A stretch of 64,000 nt of DNA, taken from assembly GCA_025618425.1 (NCBI GenBank), contig CM046851.1, positions 8,503,610 to 8,567,609 of the forward strand, read 5' to 3'. The position numbers were made by a program, and so were the translations under genes. A model generated the notes under the pieces. It did no database searches, had not been told where the DNA came from, and saw only the letters and a list, made by a program, of their open reading frames with translations. Shown piece after piece: positions 1 to 11,828 of the stretch (within the stretch, counting starts at the first letter, position 1; every line of letters starts with the position of its first letter). Origin of the DNA: Heliocidaris tuberculata. Its lineage: Eukaryota; Echinodermata; Echinoidea; Camarodonta; Echinometridae.

Positions 1-319
1 AGCTTGAGCTCCTTATCATGGTCGCTCGGGTAAAGCTAGGGTAATAGTACATGTACATGATTGCAGGGTCCTCAGGGAAAACACTATATAATACTGATGA
101 GGCTACCCTGGGTAAACAAGACATTATTATCATAATTATTATTATTTTCCTACACAAATGGGCAATTTCTTTTTTAATGCATTACAGTATGAAGTTATTT
201 GCACACTGTAGTTGGAAGAATACAAATGAGGGAGAAAAGATGTTACCAATTTGAGGAGGAAATGATGATTTATTCAGAAAATTCCTATCCTGGTAGGTTT
301 GATTAGGCAAGAAACTTAC
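1..319. other. Intron of the SLC15-like gene running off the left edge
   Basis: This stretch follows the donor of the second coding exon (GT at 318-319 read on the minus strand) and holds no recognisable exon. It contains an ATT-rich tract at about 125-150 and ACATGTA-type sequence. The downstream exons of the transporter must lie to the left of the window. Confidence 0.5.
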
Positions 320-1374
320 CAGTTGAAAAATGTCTGCACTGCCCCTTTCCCGAGATCCTCCATCTGCTGCGCGCCAAACGGACCAACGTTGGACTTGATG
401 CCTCCCGTTCCTATGGCGATGAGCATGAGGCCAAATAGGAAGAAGCCTTGCTTCTGTTGATCAGTCAAGTCTGCCGTTCCCCCGCTGAGCCCCCCATAGT
501 CAATGGAGATGAGGGGCAGAGTAACAGCACCTGACAGGATGGAAGATTAAGTGTTTTGCAAGTAACAGAATTGACATAGAATTTGTATGCTAAAACAAGG
601 TGAATAAAGGAACAAAAAATGGAAAGTTTTTAGACATACAGTAATTCTTTGACATAACCTTCAGGAACTATGCAAGGTCTTTGCAAACCATCTTTATTTC
701 CTTCATTTACATGATAAATGAAACAATGAAAAGGGTATGCTTCGATAATGGGGAAAATACTCAACTGAAGAAAAAAATACCCCAGTATTCCTGTTTCAAT
801 AATGTATACATATCCCCCTCTCCCTGTTTTAAGGCATGGAAAACAAAAGTTTAAAAATAAAAGTAACCTTTTTTGGTATGAATTGCACTGTTTACAAATA
901 CCCTAGGCATTTTGTGAATTGATTTATACATGTAGGTAATCACCTTTTTTTTCTTCAATTTCGGTAAATTTCTGGAAGAAAATTTAACAAATACATGTTG
1001 ACCTTGCAGACATCGGTTGCTTACCAACAAAATAGATTAGCAGACTGCCATAGATTGTATTGTATTTCCCTGCGACTGAATCTGCAATCCAACCTCCAAA
1101 AATAGGTACAAAATACGAAGTCCCAGAAAAGGCTGCTACTATCACCGCTGCCGTGGCACTTGAGTATCCCAGCTTATTGGTGCAGAATATGACCAGGTTT
1201 CCAATGATGCTGTAGTAGGTCAGGCGTTCACACAGCTCGCAGAATAGAATACAGAGCACGGTTCTGGCCCTCCCGCTGCGGAAGAAGCTGACTGGGGCTG
1301 GGGGCTGCTCTGGAGTGTCTTTCTCCAAGAGTTTCTCTTCATCTGTTAGCGGGTCCATCTCTCCTTTAATATTT
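320..1374 (-). CDS. SLC15A4-like: SLC15A3/A4-like proton-coupled oligopeptide/histidine transporter, 5' part
   Basis: This is the N-terminal part of a POT/PTR-family (MFS) transporter; known relatives move di/tripeptides and histidine with protons across endolysosomal membranes. Coding exon 1 is 1374-1025 with the ATG at 1358; exon 2 is 530-320. Donor GTAAGC follows 1025, acceptor CAG precedes 530 and donor GTAAG follows 320. The split glycine codon (G|GT) keeps the frame, so the protein reads on from YFVG into AVTLPL. Exon 1 has an acidic N-terminus, a first membrane helix (VLCILFCELCERLTYYSI) and the PTR2-type GGWIADSVAGKY segment. Exon 2 carries GTGGIKSNVGPFGAQQ and ends in FFNW, matching the conserved helix 4-5 region of SLC15A3/A4. 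Good acceptor sequence just before 1374 argues that an upstream in-frame ATG at 1430, inside a MITE, is not used. The last roughly 400 residues are outside the window. The exact paralogue is uncertain. Confidence 0.85.
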
Positions 1375-1411
1375 CTGAAATTAGCAGGGAAATTAAAGAG
1401 AAGGTTCAGTT

Positions 1412-1553
1412 CTGGGGAGCGTTTCATCAAGCGTTTTGTCAGTGATTTTTACAGACAACTGTTATAAGCTACTGAAATCCTTGCATCTGATTGGCTGACA
1501 GCAAATTTGTCAGTAAAAATCACCGACAAAACGCTTGATGAAACGCTCCCCAG
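1412..1553. repeat. Inverted-repeat MITE (family A, copy 1, divergent ends)
   Basis: Terminal inverted repeats start CTGGGGAGCGTTTCATCAAG and close as the reverse complement at 1553. The interior, with GCTACTGAAATCCTTG and TCTGATTGGCTGACAG, is shared with the elements at 2102-2254 and 33568-33716. It lies just upstream of the SLC15-like coding exon, in what looks like a 5' UTR intron, and supplies an artefactual in-frame ATG. Confidence 0.75.
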
Positions 1554-2101
1554 GTAAAGGGGAAAAATAATTCGCTTTTTCAAATTATGTCGATTTGGAA
1601 GAATATCATAAAATAAATGTCCCCCGAACAGAATTGCTTTCCAAATGTCCTTATATTCAAAATATTATACGAGAAAAAGCTGAAAATGACTGGACAAGCT
1701 TTCATATCACATGAGGGTTTAGTCCCATACATGTATGAATTTCTGCAAGATGGAGTCTACATGTATTTTTATCATTTTGAAGATTCCAAAACTTCATAGA
1801 AAATTCTTATAGACTGCATAATCAACCTTTCCTAATTGATTCCAGAGTCCAGCAAGTTTCTTTCACAAGGTAATCATATGACTAGAAAACTCAACTTTAT
1901 CTTTAAACAATTGCTAAAAAAATATTAGGTGGAGGGAGTGAATCTACTGCTTGGCTATTCAATTGGATAATTTCACAGCAATTTCCTGAATTCAATAGTA
2001 TTCACCGCCTTAAAAGCAATGAAAAACATCATTACAGCACTCAATATGATATTTGTAATTTGCAACACTATATGCATCCTGTTTCCAATTGAACATTATA
2101 T

Positions 2102-2254
2102 CAGGGCCCTGCTTCATAAAACTTGTTATCAATAACAACTGCCCCATTTCTATGACAAATTCACTCTTGGCCAATCAGATTCAAGGATTTCAGTAGCTTA
2201 TAACAATTATTGTAACTTGTTGTTGATAACAAGTTTTATGAAACAGGGCCCTGA
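2102..2254. repeat. Inverted-repeat MITE (family A, copy 2)
   Basis: Near-perfect terminal inverted repeats begin CAGGGCCCTGCTTCATAAAA, with a 153-bp span. The interior is the reverse complement of that in copies 1 and 3. No open frame of note. Confidence 0.8.
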
Positions 2255-2294
2255 TTGGATCATGGTTTTCCATGTAGCTTTACCACTTCAAAAT

Positions 2295-2339
2295 AAAATG
2301 TTATAAAGTCTGATTAAAAATCAGACTTTATAACATTTT
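2295..2339. repeat. Perfect 19-bp-arm hairpin
   Basis: Arms AAAATGTTATAAAGTCTGA and its exact reverse complement enclose a 7-base AT loop. One arm is partly repeated just downstream (2349-2361). It is probably the remnant of a small palindromic element. Confidence 0.7.
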
Positions 2340-2715
2340 ACAACACTTTATAAAGTCTGATAAAAAAAAACAGTGCAAAACATACAAGTGATTATTGAAA
2401 AGGTTGGTTATCCTACAAATGACTGTCTGGAAAATCTTTATTTCACCTCTCCTGAATGAACAGTCTTCAGAATACCATACTATTTACATGTAGGTAAGGA
2501 AGCTTTATGTAATTGTCAAACTTTGGTCTTTTCAGAGGAAACCAAGTCACAAGAAGTCTTGATGACCAAATTTGTCACATAAATACACATTAAAAAAGAA
2601 AGAAAGAAAGAAAAGGATTACTGATTTACATGTACATGTACACTAACAAGACATGATATTGATAAATGGTTAATATTAAAGTCCAACCTACAGGGTAACC
2701 TAACTAACCTTGCCA

Positions 2716-2950
2716 GTCATAGTCATAAGGACAGCTATTCATAAGGACCACTTATTCACAAGGACTGCTATCCATAACGCGTGACTAAATGAATAGCGGT
2801 TTTGTATGAATAGTGGTCCTTCTACATAGCGAGCAAACCATAGACAAATTACCTTGCTATTCATAAGGACTTCCATTCATAAGGACCACTATTCATAACT
2901 ATTCATAACATGTGTTAAATGAATAGCGGTTTTCTATGAATAGCGAATGG
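2716..2950. repeat. Degenerate repeat cluster built on ATTCATAAGGAC
   Basis: The motif TATTCATAAGGAC and its complement recur about ten times, including two similar blocks reading AAATGAATAGCGGTTTT about 140 bp apart. The alternating orientation suggests a duplicated short palindromic MITE. Nearby (2640-2700 and 2990-3070) another short AT-rich segment with TGATATTGATAAATG is also duplicated. Confidence 0.55.
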
Positions 2951-3221
2951 ACCCCCAACCTACATGTAACAGTAACAGGTTAAGAATGCTATCTCATCCA
3001 TATGATATTGATAAATGATTAACATTAGAGTCCAACCTAACTAAGAATGCTATCTCATCCACACCAGCAAGACATGCAAGACGAGTGGTCCAAATATACA
3101 TGTAGGCTAATATAGCAAATGGACAATCTCATCCATCGGTCAACAACAACAAAAACAATTAATTTATCTTCATAACAAATAAAAAAGACAAAATAGCAAA
3201 GTGAAGAACTGAATTATAAAC

Positions 3222-6200
3222 AGTTCTGGTAAGAATGGTGGTGGGGTGGCACTGTACATAAGGAAGGATTAGTCTTCAAACTTTGTCATGATTGGTCAGG
3301 CATTGAACCAGGTTACATGTATGAAGCAATATTTGTAGAATTGGATGATCACAATAAAAAAAACAATTACTGGATGTGTGTATAGGGCACCCAAATGTGA
3401 TAGTACATATTTTATTGAAAGTTTTGATTTACATGTACAGCTACAAAAACTACATGTAAACAGAGAAAATGCAGATGTCTATTTGATGAGGGATTTCAAT
3501 CTATTAAAACTTGCTGAATTATGGTAATGATATTAAATTGAAAAGTTTTGTTGACTTAATGAATTCATACATGTATGGATTATTTTCACTCATTACAAAG
3601 CCAACTCGGGTTTCACATAATTCTGCTACATTAATAGATAATATTTTCACCAATTGTATTCACAATGATATGCTCTGATCTGTCAGATCGCATGCCTATT
3701 TTTTGTGTGAACTGAGGTTATTAACAGAATCGTGATGTTCAAAGAACACTTAAAGGAAACCAAAACCCAAGGAGAGAATCAATGTTATTGGAAAGTGAAA
3801 ATTCAGAGAAGCACTTTAAAAAAAGTTTCATTAAAATTGGTTAAAAAATGAGAGAGTTATGGAAGTTTGAAAAGTCTCGTTTTACTTTCTATGGGGATCC
3901 TCAAATTGGCAAAATTGCTTCAAAATGGCTGATTTTGTGAACAACTCTCCATTTGTTTTGTACACAGATTTTCAGATTTTCCCCATTATCTCTCAGGGTG
4001 CTTCTTGTCTCCTCCTGAACTCGACATATGTGGTGTAAAATACATTTTCCCATTATATATGTTGAGCTCAGAAGGAGATTAACTGCACCTTGAAAGATAA
4101 TGGGGAAAATCTGAAAATCTGTGTACAAAACAAATGGAGAGTTGTTCACAAAATCAGCCATTTTGAAGCAATTTTGCCAATTTGAGGATCCCCATAGAAA
4201 GTAAAACAAGACTTTTCAAACTTCCATAACTCTCTCATTTTTTAACCAATTTTAATGAAACTTTTTGTAAAGTGCTTCTCTGAATTTTCACTTTCCAATA
4301 ACATTGATTCTCTCCTTGGGTTTTGGTTTCCTTTCATGATGACTGATTGGCAGAATGTGTACTTGTTGGATAATGCTAATGATTCATACAAACACTTCTT
4401 TCATATTTTTTTGATTTATATGATAAGCGTTTTCCTGTTGTTGAAATAGCTAATAAGAAAAAATATATGAAGAAACCTTGGGTTACCAATGGCCTAATGA
4501 AATCAATAAATCGTAAACACAAACATTATAGTGGACTTACTTATACTGAAAGGCCGACTAATAGTAATAAGAAGAAGTATGTTGATTATAAAAATGTTCT
4601 AGCCACTACTCTTTGGCTAGCTAAACAAAGATATTATTTGAACTTATTTCAGAAAGCTCTGAGAGATACATTATAAAGAAAAGATAGTCACATATTAATG
4701 ATATATTAAGATGGGCTAAAAAACACATGTTTCACCAAGAGATGTTCCATGAAGATACTTTATTGGTTACAAGTAAGGAGAAGGCTGACTAAATATTTTA
4801 TTGGGTTGCCAGCTAAAATAAGCAGGGAAATTCCTTCAGTCCAAAAATCTTTTCATGAGTCATTAAAGCCGACTAGAGATAATTGCATCTTCGTTCTTGA
4901 GACCAACTTCCATCTCTGAAATATTAAAGTTTGTTTCAACCCTGAAGTCAGCAAAGTCAAGTGGGTCAGATAATATTGCCCCTCGGATTGTTAAGGAATG
5001 TATTCATGTTTTTGTGGAGTTCTTGTGTGGTATTTTTTATAAATCACTGTCACAGGGAGATGTTCCTGATAAGCTTAAGGTAGACAAGGTGGTTCCTGTG
5101 CATAAAAAGGATCACAACAACATCTCCAATTATAGACCTGTAGCCCTTTTACCAATCTTTTCTAAGATTTTAGAGAAAATAGTTTACAAGCATTTAAATG
5201 AGTTCTTGATAAAAAAGGTTGTTTTAATTCATCAGCAGTTTGGTTTTCGGAAACACTTCTCTACTAGCATGGGTGTCTTTAATCTGTTAAATTCAATTAT
5301 AAATATAATCCTTTGATGATTGTAAATATTGCTTACATGTAGGAATTTTCCTTGACTTGTCAAAGGCATTTGACACCACTGACCACTCTATCCTACTAAG
5401 TAAGCTTGAGCACTATGGTTTTCATGGAATAGCATTGACTTGGTTTAGAAATTACCTACATGTATGTCATCGAACTCAATATGTTGTCATTGGTGTCAAA
5501 TCCCAGACTAGTGTATTTTCTGGCTTGAAGGCCACACCCTAACTTTGCAAATGATGAAATAAAAAAATTGTTTGCATGGTTTTGCTGTAATAAGTTGTTG
5601 CTAAATGTTCAAAAGACAAATTGTGTTATTTTTAGAACCAGGGGTAAAAAAATTCCTAACACTGTTGATCTTCTGGAGGTAGGAGGACATAGTGTTGCGC
5701 GTAGTGAGCATGTTAAATTCCTCAGTGTTATTGAGTACTTGTCTTGGAATTGGAAACCCCATTTAGATGCTTTATTCACAATGATTTCTCAAAGTGTTGG
5801 TGTCATATGTAGGTTAAGATTTATCCTACCTAAGAAGGTTTTAGTAATTTTATACAACAGTATTTTTCTCCCTTACCTTACATAGTGCAATGTTGCATGG
5901 GGTATAAAAGACTTATATTGATAAACTTAAAATATTGCAAAAGAGAGTTATTCGGCTTGTTACCAACTCTAACTTCAGACAGCCTAGTAAGCCATCATTC
6001 CTTGAGATGAAATTGCTGCCTTTTGATGAGCTTGTGTCATTCAATAGTATGATTTTTGTGTTTAAACTTCAGTTTTGTCCTCAGGTTTGCCTGTTAAAAG
6101 ACCTATTTTCCTGTAACTCCCAGATACATAGTTACAATACACGTCAAAGTAACCTTCTGCATCAACCTTATGTAAGGACAAATGTTGCACTGAATTCCTT

Positions 6201-6380
6201 TTGAATCATGTGTATTAAAGAGTGGAACCAGTTACCTGCAGACATTAAGGACAGTACCACTCTTACTAGATTCAGGCTTTTGTGTAAATCATATCTGTTA
6301 GATACATGCAGATTGAAATAGATTGCCACTAAGTTACTTTGTATGATATTAGTATTATAGCGAGGATTAGCTAGTCAGCC
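3222..6380 (+). mobile_element. Degenerate L2/CR1-like non-LTR retrotransposon
   Basis: Fragments of one polyprotein appear in order, broken by stops and frameshifts. An apurinic-like endonuclease domain begins at 3222 (GGGVALYI), passes through a GCVYRAP segment at about 3370-3390 and ends near 3720 (SATLIDNIF, SDLSDRMPIFCV). A linker follows (KPWVTNGLMKSI, 4470-4676). The reverse transcriptase lies at 4897-5542 ([42 protein letters not shown]). The segment with the PQG and YADD motifs is deleted near 5540. The C-terminal region spans 5568-6320 (LNVQKTNCVIF, KRVIRLVTNSN, HSYNTRQSN, KEWNQLPADIK). A foldback element interrupts it at 3754-4332. Clade assignment is by motif style only. Confidence 0.85.
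3754..4332. mobile_element. Foldback MITE inserted in the L2/CR1-like element
   Basis: A 579-bp palindrome with arms of about 250 bp; the ends read AGGAAACCAAAACCCAAGG and its complement. It sits between the endonuclease and linker coding parts of the host retroelement. The left flank is TTAA, and the right flank TTCA may be a mutated copy. It resembles the 585-bp TTAA family at 7124 in layout, with a motif of the type CCATAACT near the ends. A partial relative is at 49690-49810. Confidence 0.8.
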
Positions 6381-6382
6381 TG

Positions 6383-6412
6383 TGTGGGTGTGTGGTGTGT
6401 GTGTGTGTGTGT
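6383..6412. repeat. TG microsatellite
   Basis: A (TG)n-rich tract at the 5' edge of the Tx1-like retroelement. Confidence 0.8.
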
Positions 6413-7123
6413 TTGCATGTGTACATGTATGTTGTATTCAAATGATGAGGCAGTCAGTGATCAAAATGATCTATTTCTTAACGATATTCCAAAATTAAGC
6501 AAAGAAAATCGAGAGTTCTGTGAAGGAAAAGTAACTAGAAATGAATGTTTCAGTGTTTTAAAAGAAATGAAATTCAATAAATCTCCAGGGAATGACGGTT
6601 TCACGGTAGAATTTTATTATACTTTTTGGTCAGTTTTGGGGGAAACCTTAGTAGAGGTATTGAATGAAGCATATGATAGGGGTAATTTGTCAACATCGCA
6701 AAAGCAAGGTGTAATTACTTTATTGGAAAAAGAGGGAAAGAATAAAATGTATGTTCAAAATTATAGACCGATTACACTTCTAAATGTTGATTACAAGATA
6801 TTATCGAAAGTATTAGCAAAAAGAATAAAAGAGGTTTTAAGTGAGATAATCCATCATGACCAAGTAGGTTATATCAAAGATAGGAATATAGGAGAAGCTG
6901 TAAGACTAGTTGATGATATGTTATTTCATTCGTTTGATCAGAATATTGGATTTTTAGTCACAGTGGACTTTGAAAAGGCATTTGACTCGGTTTCTCATGA
7001 TTTTTTATTTAATATCCTAGAATTATTTGGATTTGGTCATATGTTTCGTTCATGGGTCAAGGTGCTTTACACAGATATTACCAGTTGTATAATGAATGGG
7101 GGATATTCCACGAGATACTTTAA

Positions 7124-7707
7124 AGGGAAATCCAACCTTAATAGCAAGTTGCATTGAAAGAAAGAAGAAAAATCAGAGAAGCAGATTTGTGAAAGTTTGA
7201 ACGAAATCGGACAAGCAATAAGAAATTTATGAATTTTTTAAAGTTGTAATCACTATACATATGGGAATTTCAAATAGGCCGAATAGGTAATGCCACTGTG
7301 ATGTAGCTGTGGACAACTCCCCCATTCGCTCCAACACACAAAATGACTCAAATGTCACTTTTTTCAAAATGTATTACTCAGTAGGATCTTTTTCTTTCAT
7401 GAGGACCTATAACAATATGCTATCTCCAATATATTTTGAGTACTGCCCCGAGGGTAAAAGCGCCTCGAAGAAAACCGCAAATTAATGATATTTTTGTGTA
7501 CGGCAAATGGGAGAGTTGTCCACAAAAATGTCACAATCGAATCACCAAATTGCCAATTTGAGATTCGCATAGGTGTAGTGATCTCATTTTTCAAACATCC
7601 ATAACTTTCTTATTCCTTGTCGGATTTCTTTCAAACTTTCACTATCCTGTTTTTCTTATTTTTCTGCTTTCATACAAATCATCTCATTACTAAGGTTGGA
7701 TTGCCCT
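7124..7707. mobile_element. TTAA-flanked 584-bp MITE (family B, copy 1)
   Basis: Terminal inverted repeats AGGGAAATCCAACCTTA and TAAGGTTGGATTGCCCT are flanked by TTAA on both sides (7120-7123, 7708-7711). Removing the element and one TTAA rejoins the Tx1 reverse transcriptase in frame as STRYF-N-LKRGVRQGD, so the boundaries are secure. TTAA duplications fit piggyBac-type or related transposases; no transposase is encoded. An apparent 65-residue minus-strand frame recurs in copy 3 only because the sequences are alike. Confidence 0.9.
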
Positions 7708-9536
7708 TTAACTTGAAGCGAGGAGTAAGACAGGGGGATCCATTGTCGCCATACTTGTTTCTATTAGCTATCGAAACTTTAGCTCTGGAAATAAGGAAAG
7801 ATAATGCAGTAAAGGGAATTCAATTTGAAAAAAATGAAATAAAACAAATTTTGTATGCAGATGATATTTCCCTTTTTGTGAAAGATACGAATTCAATTAA
7901 TAGGCTACAATATCTTTTTGAAGAATTCAGGAAAGTCAGCGGTCTTAAAATCAATAAAGGAAAAACAAACTTTTTGTGGATGGGCAAGGATAGTGATAGA
8001 CCTCATATACCTTTGTTTGGAAACCTAGTTCACCAAGTTAAAATATTGGGTATTCATTTTCCTGTAGATGTTAGAATAAAAGAAGATTTGAATTACAAAG
8101 AGATACTTAGTAAAATAAAGAGGCTATTAGGGTGGTGGAAAGAGAGGGATTTAACACTTATGGGTAAGATACACTTGTTAAAAACATATGCACTGTCAAG
8201 GTTGAACTATGTCTCATCTCTTATAGTAGTCCCTCAGTGGTTGCTTAATGAGGTGGAAAAAATAACTTTTAAATTTTTATGGGCAGGAAAAGACCGTATA
8301 AAAAGGAAAGTAATGTATCAGGACTACGCTTACGGGGGGTTGAGAATAATGAATTTTAGACTTTTTGTGAAGACACAACGTATAATGTGGTTAAAACATT
8401 TATTATATGGAGAAAAGAATGCTGGATGGAAACTGTACTTTGATCACTGCTTTCGAACCGTAGGGGGGAGATTTTTGTTTTTATGTAACTACGATACGTC
8501 CAAATTAACACTGAAAATACCTCCATTTTATTTAGAAATGTTGAAGGCTTGGCAGAATATGGGAAAATTCAGATACTCTGAAAATGAAGTGAATCCTATA
8601 ATATTTAATAACAGAAATATATGTATGAAAGGTAAAATGACTTTTGATAAAGATTTATTTGATAGCATATACCATGTAAACCATATTTTTGATAATGGTC
8701 ATTTGAAACCTGTGGCCCATTTCCAAAATATTGGGTTAAACGCGAATCAATTGCTTCAGATTATCGAAATTGCACATGTTACACATGTATACCCACTAGT
8801 TGGAAGAACGCCACCCCCTCTGTTAAATTTCAGCAAGTTGATTTGTTTGATTTTGATATGAACCTAAATATTTCTGGTCAGATAACAATGTTTCAGGCTA
8901 CAAAATCAAAGAAAATTTATGACTGTTTTGTCAAAGATTTACGTGAATCATATAACTTGCAAGTAAAGGATTGTAGTAGCAAATTTGACTTAACGGATAA
9001 AGAAATAAGTGATCTTTTCATAACAGCAAGATGCTCAACACTTATCAGAAAACAGAGAGAATTTCAGTTCATGCAATTACGCGGAGTCATTTACACAAAA
9101 GTACAGCTAATGAAGTTTGGTTTTGTTGAGGACGATTTCTGTTCATTTTGCAAAAAGGACAAAGAAACCTACTTACACTTATTTTCCAATTGTGGGAAGG
9201 TCAAAGAGTTATGGCAATTTACTATTGAACACTTTGAATTTAATAGTTGAATTAAGGGATATGAAGTGGCGAGATATATTTTTAGGATTATCGGGCAGCT
9301 CAAATAGAATTAAGTGTGTGAATAGCATTATAATTTGGGTAAAATATACAATTTTTAAATCAAGGACAGAAGGTCATTTACCTTCCAGTATCAAGATACA
9401 GAAAATTATTACGGATTTTATAGGGGAAGAAAAGGAATTAGCTACGAAAACGGGTAGGTTGTCAGTACACCTACAAAAATGGGAAGAACTAAAGGTAAAT
9501 ATGAGTGTGAACGGGTAACCTTATTGTAATTGTGTT

Positions 9537-9640
9537 GTGTGTGTGGGTGTGTGTGTGTATGTGCGTGTGGGGGGTGGGCGTGTGGTGTGTGTATGGGTGT
9601 GTGTGAGAGAGAGAGGGAGGGTGTGTGTGTGTGGGGGGGG
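9537..9640. repeat. GT/GA microsatellite in the retroelement 3' UTR
   Basis: Alternating GT repeats, a short GAGAGAG run and a poly-G run follow the end of the Tx1-like ORF. Short ORFs here on both strands are artefacts of the repeat. Confidence 0.8.
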
Positions 9641-10131
9641 GGCTTTGGTAATGGTTTGTTTAGGGAGGGGTATAATTTGTTTTTATGGATTGATTTCATT
9701 CTTTTGTTTTTTTCTGACTCATTGTAGGCCTATAATTATGTAGGCCTATTGATTTAGGATATTTATATTTCACGAGTATGATTGATATTTGATAACCTAC
9801 ATGTATGAATTGTATTTTTTTTTTTATGTATGAAGTCAGCCTGTATTAGTTCCATTTTGCAATGAAGAATTATTTTTATTAATTATACGTGTATACATGT
9901 ATATACATGTGTATTAATTCTCGTGTTCATGGGGGGGGGTATTTTATGAAAAGATTTCATTCAATGTTTTCTTTAAATTTTTCGAATTTCAATTATTCAT
10001 TTATAGAAAATGTTACAAGAAAAACTGTTTTAGTTGTCATATGCATTTACTTTCATTGAAATGTTGAATTATGATTTATGTATAATTATTGAGTGGAATC
10101 AAAATAAAGATCATTGAAAAAAAAAAAAAAA

Positions 10132-11052
10132 ATGTGACAATTTGATGAATACAGCATGATTAACCCTATGGTCACGGCTGGAGGGGGGGGGGGGGGGGGG
10201 TGGGGTTAGGAGGGTTCATGATGTTTTCAGTGATTCAGCTTTTTCCCTAACGGCAAGTTTGTAAATATGTTCTAGAGTTACATAACCTTGCCATTTCCTT
10301 GTAATCAGTTTTGTACATTATCATGTTTTTTTTTAAATCAGCCATTCCATGTAACTAGACACCAGGAGCTTAAAATTTCAAGTTCAACCAATTAAAAAAA
10401 ATGATTCATGTTTGGCTAGGTATATGTTCAAAAGGTGTAAATCTGATTTTTCACTGCCTTTTACCTTCTAACAACCAAGTTACACCTCCCGGAAGAGAGA
10501 TCCAATCTGCTACAAGAATTATGCCTCTTTGGTACTGTTTTTAATCACACTATTTAAAGCATGTTCCATTATCTGTATACATCATTTTTTGGTATTAAGT
10601 CTTATTTTACACCCATTTTACCATATCAAGTTGGTTTTTACATTTATATGTGACGAGCTTGACAATATTTTAGATTGCAAACACCCTCGAAATGTGTCAC
10701 GCGAGTCACAAAAATATGTCCATATTTTAGATTGCTTAAAAAGTAGTAGATTGTATGAATTGTAGTTGATAACTTTTGAGGATCTTAGGGTCCTCAATCA
10801 TACCAGCAAAGAAGAATTCCATGTGTAACAGTGTAACCCCTTCATTATGAAAAACACCAGAACAATAATGTCACACGAGTCACTCTAAGATTTCTTAGTG
10901 TTGTCACGGACAGTCACGCGAGTCACATTGTACAAGTTTGTGAAAATAAAGAGAATGATTGAGATTTTTTTGAAAAAAATAAACTCTGTCTTTAGAATAA
11001 TTCATGTAAAATGTTCTAATTATCACATTAAAGGTAAATGTCATTGCACCCT
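10132..11052. other. Intergenic; poly-G tract and repeated TGTCAC motifs
   Basis: No gene is seen. There is an 18-base G run near 10183-10200. Motifs of the form TGTCACGCGAGTCAC occur at 10695, 10869 and 10902-10927; the last also contains TGTCACGGACAG, close to the repeated motif of the element at 18780-21386. Confidence 0.5.
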
Positions 11053-11274
11053 GTATTCAAACGGTTTCCACTGCACAGGAATGAAGATAACATCGCAGCC
11101 GTTCTAGTCTACGTACAAGGGAAAACTATTATGAAGGGAAAAATGTGATGAATTCATTAGGCCACGAACTCGCACACATTGATTTTTTCCCTTCATAATA
11201 ATTTTCCCTTGTACGTAGACTAAAACGGCTGCGATGTTATCTTCATTCCTGCGCAGTGGAAACCCTTTGAATAC
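11053..11274. repeat. 222-bp inverted repeat (foldback MITE)
   Basis: Arms of roughly 85-90 bp, starting GTATTCAAACGG and closing at CGTTT-like TTTGAATAC, with few mismatches, enclose a short spacer around 11140-11185. It lies inside a long minus-strand ORF (11104-11607), which is therefore not considered a gene. Confidence 0.8.
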
Positions 11275-11530
11275 GGCTGCAAGATTTTCAAATGGATAAT
11301 AACTTGGACCCTGAATTACCTGAAAAAGGAGCATTACAAGGAATAAAACAGTCAAATTGGTAAGTGAACAGAATCGTGAATGTATAGAGCCTAGGCCTAA
11401 TCTATTCAATTTGTAAAAAATAATTAAAAAGGGGGGTCTACAAGCCTTTTTACGACTACATGCCGACTGATCGTCGGCTCTCAGAAAGTTTGCACAGCAG
11501 AGTGATAGGAGCGTTTCTGTCTCTAAGTGA

Positions 11531-11743
11531 ATGGCCGACCCTGTCAAAATTAAGAGGCTAATGAACGAGAGACAGAATTTTCGGTCTAGCTCCTCTCCTG
11601 CACACATATGGGCAAGATATCACTTGCCTATTACTATAGTATTGGAGGCATTTGCTCACTGTATGAAGGTACAGAGTGCAAGGTTATCACCTATCACCTC
11701 GCATAAGTGTGAGTGGGTATGGTTAGCCTGGAAGGCTCTTTGA
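11531..11743 (+). other. Unrecognised open frame, possibly a first exon
   Basis: A 70-codon frame starts ATGGCCGACCCTG and encodes a basic N-terminus (MADPVKIKRLMNERQNF). It matches no family I know, and no convincing splice donor is visible before the frame runs into a hairpin at 11728. It lies in a slightly more GC-rich, promoter-like area (11.4-12.1 kb). It could be chance. Transcript data would decide. Confidence 0.15.
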
Positions 11744-11828
11744 AGAGTAAAAAAAAAAAAAGCTGACGCCACTCTTTGAAGAGTAGCGTCAGCTTTTTTT
11801 TTTTTTTACTTTTCAAAGAGCCTTCCAG
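11728..11828. repeat. About 100-bp hairpin with poly-A/poly-T arms
   Basis: Arms contain GGAAGGCTCTTTGAAGAGTA, an A run and GCTGACGC, mirrored by GCGTCAGC, a T run and CAAAGAGCCTTCC. The central loop repeats CTCTTTGAAGAG, so the arms can also pair internally. Confidence 0.8.

Larger units (their letters stand above)
6425..10131 (+). mobile_element. 5'-truncated Tx1-like L1 non-LTR retrotransposon
   Basis: The reverse transcriptase begins in the thumb/finger region at about 6430, with KSPGNDGFTVEFYYTFW, NYRPITLLNVDYKILSKV and VTVDFEKAFDSVSHDF. It resumes after a nested MITE at about 7712 with RGVRQGDPLSPYLFLLAIE and LYADDISLFV, then LKILGI-like and KFLWAGKDRIKRK motifs. A C-terminal zinc knuckle at 9140-9210 reads CSFCKKDKETYLHLFSNC. 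The frame shifts near 8850 and 9240, so the copy is dead. The 3' UTR holds GT repeats (9537-9632), AATAAA at about 10103 and an A-tail at 10117-10131. The endonuclease half is missing. Confidence 0.9.

Noticed and set aside
984..1430. SLC15 start at the upstream ATG (1430)
   Set aside because: That ATG lies in a MITE end, and a good splice acceptor precedes 1374; the ATG at 1358 fits better. The last 14 codons of this frame are intron.
7397..7594. Conserved 65-residue frame also seen at 35015-35212
   Set aside because: Both lie at the same place in two copies of one MITE; identity reflects shared DNA and not a selected protein.
11104..11607. 167-codon minus-strand ORF
   Set aside because: It runs through the arms of the 11053-11274 foldback and has no recognisable domain or splice logic.
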